A stretch of DNA of 7,608 bases from CBDTTW01 sp965363675 (GTDB taxonomy: Bacteria; Bacteroidota; Rhodothermia; Rhodothermales; DASSAV01). The notes beneath the pieces were generated by a model. The model did not search any database, was not told the DNA's origin, and was given only the letters and a program-made list of their open reading frames with translations. A program made the translations under genes and the position numbers. Below are positions 1 to 5,640 of this stretch, piece by piece (within the stretch, counting starts at the first letter, position 1; each line of letters begins with the position of its first letter). Location of the stretch: the NCBI GenBank assembly GCA_965363675.1, contig CBDTTW010000148.1, positions 1 to 7,608 on the forward strand. The letters run 5' to 3'.

Positions 1-714
1 ATCGGCTACCCCATCCTGATCCGCCCGAGCTACGTGCTCGGCGGGCAGGGCATGCGCATCGCCATCAACAAGAAGGAGGCCGAGCAGTACACGCGCCGCA
101 TCCTGAAGCTTTTGCCGGAGAACATCATCCTGCTGGACCTGTTCCTGGAGAGCGGCGTCGAGCTTGACGTAGACGCCGTCCGCGACGGCGACGAGGTCTG
201 GATCGCCGGCATCATGCAGCACATCGAGCCCGCCGGCGTCCACTCGGGCGACTCGACGGCGGTGCTGCCGCCGTTCAACCTCTCGGAGCATGTGCTGCAA
301 ACCGTGCGCCGGTACACGCGCGAGATCGCCGACCGCCTGGACGTGATCGGGCTGATCAACGTGCAGTTCGTCATCAAGGGCGACGTGGTGTACGTCATCG
401 AGGCCAACCCGCGCGCCTCGCGGACGGTGCCCTTCGTGGCGAAGGCGACGGGCATCCCCGTCTCGAACATCGCCACCAAGGTCATGCTGGGCAAGAAGCT
501 CAAGGAGTTCCGGGAAAGCGGGCAGCTCGAGTCGAAGCTGAAAGGCTTCGCCATCAAGGAGCCGGTGTTCTCGTGGGAGAAGTTTCCGGAGGTGCGCAAA
601 GAGCTGGGGCCGGAGATGAAAAGCACCGGCGAGGCCATCGCCTTCGTGGACGCCCTCACGGACGAGCACTTCAGCAAGCCCTACGAAATGCGCAACCTGT
701 ACCTCTCGCGGTAA
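1..714 (+). CDS. carB: Carbamoyl-phosphate synthase large subunit, C-terminal part (5' end outside window)
   Basis: This is the C-terminal 237 residues of the large chain of carbamoyl-phosphate synthase. The enzyme makes carbamoyl phosphate from bicarbonate, ammonia (from glutamine via CarA) and two ATP, in the cytoplasm, for pyrimidine and arginine synthesis. The reading frame is open from base 1. Visible are the glycine-rich ATP-grasp loop RPSYVLGGQGMRI near the start and the metal-binding segment VIEANPRASRTVPF, with Glu at 400-402 and Asn at 406-408. Both belong to the second ATP-grasp (carbamate kinase) half. After LGPEMKSTGEA the protein runs only about 27 more residues and stops at RNLYLSR. 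In E. coli CarB this point is followed by a methylglyoxal-synthase-like allosteric domain of about 130-150 residues, which is absent here. From memory, shorter CarB proteins of this kind occur in Bacteroidota. Identity is very secure; the regulatory consequence is inferred. Confidence 0.96.
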   Translation: MGYPILIRPSYVLGGQGMRIAINKKEAEQYTRRILKLLPENIILLDLFLESGVELDVDAVRDGDEVWIAGIMQHIEPAGVHSGDSTAVLPPFNLSEHVLQTVRRYTREIADRLDVIGLINVQFVIKGDVVYVIEANPRASRTVPFVAKATGIPVSNIATKVMLGKKLKEFRESGQLESKLKGFAIKEPVFSWEKFPEVRKELGPEMKSTGEAIAFVDALTDEHFSKPYEMRNLYLSR

Positions 715-737
715 GCGCCTCCGCGCCGCATAGGCAA

Positions 738-769
738 CGGCCCCGCCGGAGCATCGTCCGGCGGGGCCG
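738..769 (+). terminator. GC hairpin after carB, probable transcription terminator
   Basis: A perfect 13-bp inverted repeat (738-750 with 757-769) surrounds a 6-nt loop, starting 24 nt after the carB stop codon. The stem is almost all G-C (GGCCCCGCCGGA arm). Only a weak T stretch (GTTTG, 776-780) follows several bases later, so it is not a textbook rho-independent terminator. Its position between carB and a gene with its own likely leader supports a terminator role. Confidence 0.65.
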
Positions 770-826
770 CCGTGCGTTTGCCGGAGCCGCTTCCGAAGGC
801 GCGGCGCAAGCCTTTCGCATGGGCCG

Positions 827-856
827 TCTATGTCTTACTTTACCGATTAAGCTTTG
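827..856 (+). promoter_or_regulatory. AT-rich patch, candidate promoter region for the GH2-uxaC operon
   Basis: This 30-nt stretch is only about one third G+C, in strong contrast to its surroundings, and lies 65-95 nt upstream of the GH2 start. It ends in AAGCTTTG, which is one base off the Bacteroidota -7 element TAnnTTTG. I find no matching -33 TTTG element at the right distance and no good sigma-70 pair. The location is plausible; the exact promoter is not resolved. Confidence 0.3.
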
Positions 857-891
857 GCGCCGGCGGCGGGGGCAGAGGGCGAGAAGCTTTG
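849..891 (+). repeat. Direct repeat AAGCTTTG, two copies 35 bp apart
   Basis: AAGCTTTG occurs at 849-856 and again at 884-891, 35 nt start to start, in the leader of the GH2 gene. The first copy ends the AT-rich patch; the second lies 30 nt before the start codon. The spacing is close to 3.3 helical turns, so the copies are not on the same helix face. They could be a regulator half-site pair, a promoter element and a copy of it, or chance. Confidence 0.4.
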
Positions 892-910
892 CTACGAGGG
901 CGTATGTCAC

Positions 911-917
911 AGGTGAG
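911..917 (+). promoter_or_regulatory. Ribosome binding site of the GH2 gene
   Basis: AGGTGAG lies 4 nt upstream of the ATG at 922 and favours that start. An alternative in-frame ATG at 904 has GAGGG at 896-900 only 3 nt upstream. The open frame also extends back to a GTG at 772, but that would overlap the terminator hairpin region and place the signal peptide about 50 residues inside the protein. Confidence 0.55.
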
Positions 918-921
918 CGGT

Positions 922-3900
922 ATGCGCGCGGCGCTGCGCAGGGTCATACTGGGGTGCATCGGGGCGGCGCTGTGGGCGTCGGCGCTGCGGGCGCAGCCTC
1001 TGCCGGAGGCCGCCTATGAGCCGCCGGTTTCCCCCCGAGTCGTGCACACGCTCACCCGCGACTGGACGTTCGCCTACTTCCCCGACCCGAAGCCCGATAC
1101 GTCTCTGGCGGCGCCCGGCTTCGACGATGGCGCCTGGGAGGCCGTGGCGCTTCCGCACACCTGGAGCACCTACGAGACCACGGGCGAGGTGCACCCCTTT
1201 ATCCGCAGCGCCGCCGAACGCGACGATCCGTACTGGTGGCAGGGCTGGGGCTGGTACCGCAAACGCTTCACGCTCGATCCGTCGCTGCGCGGTCGGCCGC
1301 TCTCGGTCGAGTTCGACGGGGTGCAGAAGTACAGCCGGGTCTACGTGAACGGCCGCTTCGCCGGCGAGCAGCGCGGCGGCTACAACTCGTTCTCGTTCGA
1401 CATCACCCCGTATGTGCGGTGGGACGGGGAGAACGTGCTGGCCGTCCAGGTCTCCAACCGCCGCGACGACCTGTTCGGCGGCATCCCGCCCATGACCGCC
1501 GGCAACTTCGACGTGTACGGCGGCATCTACCGGGACGTGCGCCTCGTCGCCCGGCGCCCGGTGCATGTGCCCTACCAGGGATCGCCGGAGCGCGAAGGCG
1601 GGACTTTCGTCACGACGCCGCGCGCCGACTCGGCCGGAGGCGTCGTGCGCGTCGTGACGCATGTGCGCAACGCTGGAGCTGCGCCGGCCGAGGTGCGCCT
1701 GCGCACCGTCGTCGTGGATGCGGCGGGCCGGACCGTGGTCGTCGTGGAGGACGCGGCGCGCCTGAGCGCGGGGGCGGCGCACGCCTTCCGGCAGGAGTCC
1801 GGCCTGATCGAGCGCCCGCGCCTGTGGTCGCCCGAGGATCCGTACCTCTACCGCGTCCACACCGAAGTCTGGGCGGACGGGCGCCTCTCCGACACGTACC
1901 AGAGCCCGCTCGGCTTCCGCGCGTTCCGGTGGGACGCCGCCGAGAACGCCCTGTACCTGAACGGGCGGCGCGTCCGCATCCGGGGGACGAACCGCCACCA
2001 GGAGTACCCCTGGCTCGGCGACGCCCTCCCGAAGTGGATGCACGAGGCGGATTTGCAGGACATCCGCTTTAACATGGGCCACAACTTCCTGCGGGCCACC
2101 CACTACCCGAACGACCCGGTGCTCTACGACCTCACGGACCGCTTCGGGATCATCACCGTGGAGGAGGTCCCAAACATCAAGTCGCTCGACTTCGGCGAGG
2201 ACATCCAGGAGGCCAATGCGCGGGCCATGGTGCGGCGCGACCGCAACCATCCGTCCATCTTCTTCTGGAGCGTCGGCAACGAAACCAATGACCCCGCCGA
2301 CGCCCGCTGGGTGCACGAAGAGGACTCGACGCGCATCATCCATCTGCGGCATGGGCCTGCCGGCGACCCGTACGTAACCCACACGGACAAGCAACTGGAG
2401 CTGGAAAACCAACTGCGCGTCACGATTCGGGGCTGGTACGACCGCGACGAGCGCGACGCGCAGCCGGAGAACGGCCAGCACGCCGGAACCGAGACGTGGC
2501 AGCACCAGCGCATGCGCACCCGCGACGGCGACCGCGCCCGCATCGACGAGGACCTCGTACACTGGCTCTACGCCGACCACGGCGCCGACCGCGAGTACGT
2601 GGGCGCGCCCCTCAAGCACGTCAACCAGAAGGGCTGGGTGGATCTGTACCGCGTCCCGAAGTACGGCTACTGGCTCTGGCGCGCCAACTACTCGCCGCAG
2701 CCGTCGCTGTTCGTCCATCCGCATTTCTGGCGCGCGGCCTACGCCGGGCAGCGCCGCGACATCGTCGTGGACGCCAACACCGCGTGGGTGGAGCTGCGGG
2801 TCAACGGGCGGCTCGTGGGGCGGCAGACGCCCGCCGATTCCAACTTCCACACGGTCACGTTCCGGGAAGTGCTCGTCGAGCCCGGCGTCCTCGAGGCGAC
2901 CGGGCCGTTCAAAGGCGAAACGGCGCGCCATGCCGTCGCGATGGCCGGCGCGCCGGCGCGCCTGACGCTCACGGTCTCGCACGACACGCTCACGGCCGAC
3001 CGCGCGGGCGTCGCCGTCGTCATGGCCGACATCGTGGACGCCGCCGGGGTGCACGTCTACGGGGCGCAGCACCCAATCGTGTGGTCGGTCGAAGGCCCCG
3101 GCCGCCTCGTAGGGCCGGCCGCCTACACTACCGACGCGCACAAAAACGGCGCGATGGAGGGCGTGCATTACATCGATGCGCCCGTCGCCAACGTCGTCCG
3201 CTCGACCGCCGCGCCGGGCGTGATCGTCGTGCGCGTGGCGGCGCCGGGGCTGGCGCCCGCCGAGGCGCGCATTCGGAGCGTAGCGCCCCCCGTCGTTGCG
3301 GGGCCGGTCGTCGAGCCGCCGCTTGCAGAGGAAGGGCGCCGCCGCACGCGCCGCGACCCGGCGTACCGGCCGCGCCTCGAAGCGCCCACGGCGCCCGGCA
3401 TCGCGCCGCTCACCGAGCCGCTGCAACTTGCCGCCCCCGACAGCGCCGGGCGGCGCGCCGAGCTGCGGCGGCAGGTGGCCGCCTGGAACCCGGCCGTCGA
3501 TACGGCGGGCGTGGCCTTCCGGCTGCTGCTGGATCGGCTCACGGCGTCGGCCGCCCGCACCGAGGGGCATTTCATCGAGGACGACTACAACTTCATCGCG
3601 GGCAAATACCACGGGGCCGCCGTGCTCGTACGGCTCGCCGAAGAGCTGCCCGTGGCAGGGCCCTTCAAAAAAGCGCTCGCCGAATACTACGCCGTCCAGG
3701 TCATCGCCCGCGACGCGCCCATAGACGCAGCGGCGGAAGCGGCGAAGCTCAGCCCGCTGCTCGGTGGGGCCGTCGTCGCCGTGCCCGGGGCGGCGGGGCC
3801 GCCTTCGGCCGTCGCCAACCATACCGGCGGCTACCTGGACGTTCAGGCGGCCGACCTCGGCCAGCTTTTCGCCCTCGTCTATCCCGACTGGACGGACCTC

Positions 3901-4053
3901 TCCGACGCCGAGCGCCGCCGGGTGTTTGCGCTCATCGACGCCCTCAACCCCTACGTCACGCTCTCAGGCGGGCGTTACCTGCTCATGCCCGGCCGCCCCG
4001 TAGCCCTGCCGCTGCGCCCTGCGCTCGAAGCGGCGGCCCGAGGCGACCGTTAA
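922..4053 (+). CDS. Exported glycoside hydrolase family 2 protein, probable beta-glucuronidase-like enzyme
   Basis: The predicted 1043-residue enzyme should remove a terminal beta-linked sugar outside the cytoplasm. Residues 1-24 look like a signal peptide (Arg-rich start, hydrophobic VILGCIGAALWA, cleavage near ASALRA). Next come a GH2 sugar-binding jelly roll (about 39-211), an Ig-like domain (about 212-335) and a TIM barrel (about 338-590). Two beta-sandwich segments follow: about 594-680, like DUF4982, and 681-786, like GH2 C-terminal domain 5. Then come a Pro/Arg-rich linker (787-835) and a mostly helical region to the end that I do not recognise. The acid/base is Glu454 in NHPSIFFWSVGNE. 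The best nucleophile candidate is Glu524 in GTETWQH, 70 residues later. N568-Q-K570-G matches the N-x-K carboxylate-binding motif of beta-glucuronidases, and uxaC follows after 14 nt. Family membership is firm. Substrate is inferred; a beta-galactosidase or galacturonidase remains possible. Confidence 0.9.
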   Translation: MRAALRRVILGCIGAALWASALRAQPLPEAAYEPPVSPRVVHTLTRDWTFAYFPDPKPDTSLAAPGFDDGAWEAVALPHTWSTYETTGEVHPFIRSAAERDDPYWWQGWGWYRKRFTLDPSLRGRPLSVEFDGVQKYSRVYVNGRFAGEQRGGYNSFSFDITPYVRWDGENVLAVQVSNRRDDLFGGIPPMTAGNFDVYGGIYRDVRLVARRPVHVPYQGSPEREGGTFVTTPRADSAGGVVRVVTHVRNAGAAPAEVRLRTVVVDAAGRTVVVVEDAARLSAGAAHAFRQESGLIERPRLWSPEDPYLYRVHTEVWADGRLSDTYQSPLGFRAFRWDAAENALYLNGRRVRIRGTNRHQEYPWLGDALPKWMHEADLQDIRFNMGHNFLRATHYPNDPVLYDLTDRFGIITVEEVPNIKSLDFGEDIQEANARAMVRRDRNHPSIFFWSVGNETNDPADARWVHEEDSTRIIHLRHGPAGDPYVTHTDKQLELENQLRVTIRGWYDRDERDAQPENGQHAGTETWQHQRMRTRDGDRARIDEDLVHWLYADHGADREYVGAPLKHVNQKGWVDLYRVPKYGYWLWRANYSPQPSLFVHPHFWRAAYAGQRRDIVVDANTAWVELRVNGRLVGRQTPADSNFHTVTFREVLVEPGVLEATGPFKGETARHAVAMAGAPARLTLTVSHDTLTADRAGVAVVMADIVDAAGVHVYGAQHPIVWSVEGPGRLVGPAAYTTDAHKNGAMEGVHYIDAPVANVVRSTAAPGVIVVRVAAPGLAPAEARIRSVAPPVVAGPVVEPPLAEEGRRRTRRDPAYRPRLEAPTAPGIAPLTEPLQLAAPDSAGRRAELRRQVAAWNPAVDTAGVAFRLLLDRLTASAARTEGHFIEDDYNFIAGKYHGAAVLVRLAEELPVAGPFKKALAEYYAVQVIARDAPIDAAAEAAKLSPLLGGAVVAVPGAAGPPSAVANHTGGYLDVQAADLGQLFALVYPDWTDLSDAERRRVFALIDALNPYVTLSGGRYLLMPGRPVALPLRPALEAAARGDR

Positions 4054-4067
4054 CCGCACCCCTCCCG

Positions 4068-5498
4068 ATGGAACCTCTGGAACTGCACGAAGACCGCTTC
4101 TTCGACCCCAACCCCGCCATTCGCAATATCGCCCGCGAGCTGTACGCCGAAACGCGCGATTTGCCGATTGTGGCCCCGCACGGCCACGTCGATCCGAGCC
4201 TGCTGGCTCTCGACGAGCCGTTCCCCGAGCCGGCCTCGCTCATCATCATCCCCGACCACTACATCTTCCGGATGCTCTACTCGCAGGGCATCCCCCTCGA
4301 ACGCCTGGGCGTGCCTACCCGCGACGGCGCCCCCGTCGAGACGGACGCGCGCAAAATCTGGCAGCTCTTCGGCGAGCATTTCTACCTGTTCGCCGGCACG
4401 CCCACCGGGGCCTGGCTGGCGCACGAGCTGTACCACGTCTTCGGGGTGCGCGCCAAGCTGACGGCGGCCTCGGCCATGGCGATCTACGACGAGCTGGACG
4501 AGAAGCTGCGCACGCCTGAGTTCCGCCCGCGCGCCCTGTTCGACCGCTTCAACATCGAGGTGCTCACGACGACGGACGCCGCCACCGACACCCTGGAGCA
4601 TCACCAGGCCATCCGCAACTCGGGTTGGGGCGGCGTCGTCGTGCCGGCCTTCCGTCCGGATGCCGTGCTGGCGCTCGCGGCGCCCGGCTGGCCGGAGCAC
4701 ATCCGCACGCTCGCCGAGCGCTGCGGCTTCGAGATCGGCGGCTACGCGGCCTTCATCCGGGCGCTCGAAGACCGGCGCGCCTTCTTCAAGCAGATGGGCG
4801 CCGTCTCGACCGACCACGCCGTGCTGGAGCCCCGCACGCACCGCCTCTCGGAGGCCGAGGCCGAGGCTCTGTTCAGCCGGGCCTTGCGCGGCGAGGCGAC
4901 CCCGGGCGACGAGGCGGCCTTTCAGGCGCACATGCTCATGGAAATGGCGCGCATGAGCCTGGAGGACGGCCTTGTGATGCAGATTCACCCCGGCTCGTTC
5001 CGCAACCACAACAGCGTCATCTTCGAGCGGTTCGGCCTCGACAAAGGCTGCGACATCCCGGTCGCCACCGAGTACACGCGCAACCTGCGCGCGCTGCTCA
5101 ACGCCTACGGCAACGACCCGCGCTTTACCCTGGTGGTGTTCACGCTCGACGAGACCACCTATGCGCGCGAGCTGGCGCCGCTGGCCGGGCATTACCCGGC
5201 GCTCAAGCTGGGGCCGGCCTGGTGGTTCCACGACAGCATCGAGGGGATGACGCGCTACCGCTTGCAACTGACCGAGACGGCGGGCATCTACAACACCGCC
5301 GGCTTCAACGACGACACGCGCGCCTTCCCGTCCATCCCCGCCCGGCACGACCTCTCGCGGCGCGTGGACGCCAACTTCCTGGCCTACCTCACGGCGCGCC
5401 ACGTCATCGACCGGAGCGACGCGCGCACGCTTGCCCGCGCCATGGCCTACGACCTGGTGCGCAAGACGTACCGCCTCGACGGCGTCGAAGCCGCCTGA
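4068..5498 (+). CDS. uxaC: Uronate (glucuronate/galacturonate) isomerase
   Basis: This 476-residue protein has the usual UxaC length (about 470). It is a cytoplasmic amidohydrolase-superfamily isomerase that converts D-glucuronate to D-fructuronate and D-galacturonate to D-tagaturonate, the first step of hexuronate catabolism. Visible landmarks are the His-x-His of beta-strand 1 (H38-G-H40 in APHGHVDP), PDHYIFRML, TDH at 248-250, HPGSFRNHN from 307, and W385-W386-F387-H-D, typical of the C-terminal half. The PHGHVDP form differs from the HCHL form of E. coli and, from memory, resembles a separate clade seen in actinobacteria and relatives. The ATG at 4068 lies 14 nt after the GH2 stop with no Shine-Dalgarno sequence, suggesting coupled translation in one operon. 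The frame stays open far upstream inside the GH2 gene, but that part is low-complexity Arg/Pro/Gly shadow sequence, so this start is the credible one. Confidence 0.94.
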   Translation: MEPLELHEDRFFDPNPAIRNIARELYAETRDLPIVAPHGHVDPSLLALDEPFPEPASLIIIPDHYIFRMLYSQGIPLERLGVPTRDGAPVETDARKIWQLFGEHFYLFAGTPTGAWLAHELYHVFGVRAKLTAASAMAIYDELDEKLRTPEFRPRALFDRFNIEVLTTTDAATDTLEHHQAIRNSGWGGVVVPAFRPDAVLALAAPGWPEHIRTLAERCGFEIGGYAAFIRALEDRRAFFKQMGAVSTDHAVLEPRTHRLSEAEAEALFSRALRGEATPGDEAAFQAHMLMEMARMSLEDGLVMQIHPGSFRNHNSVIFERFGLDKGCDIPVATEYTRNLRALLNAYGNDPRFTLVVFTLDETTYARELAPLAGHYPALKLGPAWWFHDSIEGMTRYRLQLTETAGIYNTAGFNDDTRAFPSIPARHDLSRRVDANFLAYLTARHVIDRSDARTLARAMAYDLVRKTYRLDGVEAA

Positions 5499-5505
5499 GC
5501 CGCCG

Positions 5506-5544
5506 CGCCCCCTCCGGCTCGTAACGAACCTGTCGGAGGGGGCG
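5506..5544 (+). terminator. Hairpin after uxaC, probable terminator of the operon
   Basis: An 11-bp perfect G-C-rich stem (5506-5516 with 5534-5544) with a 17-nt loop begins 8 nt after the uxaC stop. A short T run (CCTTTTGG, T at 5568-5571) lies more than 20 nt further on, too far for a classic terminator. It marks the likely end of the GH2-uxaC transcript. The rest of the 142-nt gap holds the promoter candidate and a small hairpin (5602-5616). Confidence 0.5.
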
Positions 5545-5569
5545 GCCCGTGCGGGGCGGCGGCAGCCTT

Positions 5570-5599
5570 TTGGCGCGCCGGGCGTTAGCGTAGTAGAAA
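5570..5599 (+). promoter_or_regulatory. Weak sigma-70-like promoter candidate for the acyl-CoA dehydrogenase
   Basis: TTGGCG (5570-5575) and TAGAAA (5594-5599) are separated by 18 nt, each matching 4 of 6 consensus bases. The pair sits 40-70 nt upstream of the start, after the hairpin that probably ends the previous operon. A 6-bp inverted repeat (GCGGCC/GGCCGC, 5602-5607 and 5611-5616) follows immediately and would lie near the transcript start. In GC-rich DNA such matches can be chance. Confidence 0.3.
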
Positions 5600-5640
5600 T
5601 CGCGGCCGCCGGCCGCACCGCCACGATAACGCCACCGATT

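Noticed and set aside
772..903. N-terminal extension of the GH2 protein from the GTG at 772
   Set aside because: It would put the signal peptide about 50 residues inside, has no ribosome binding site, starts right at the edge of the terminator hairpin, and has no recognisable domain.
937..960. Possible lipoprotein signal (I-L-G-C at residues 9-12 of the GH2 protein)
   Set aside because: The cysteine comes before most of the hydrophobic core, and arginine sits within the positions that should be uncharged, so a normal signal peptidase I site near residue 21-24 fits better.
907..3822. A 971-codon open frame on the minus strand opposite the GH2 gene
   Set aside because: It has the Arg/Ala/Gly/Val-rich, low-complexity make-up of an antisense shadow in high-GC DNA, with no recognisable motif, whereas the plus-strand frame has clear GH2 motifs and a signal peptide.
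2496..4067. In-frame open extension upstream of uxaC, which could suggest a 1000-residue fusion protein
   Set aside because: The added part overlaps the GH2 gene in another frame and is Arg/Pro/Gly-rich nonsense. Recognisable UxaC sequence starts exactly at the ATG at 4068.
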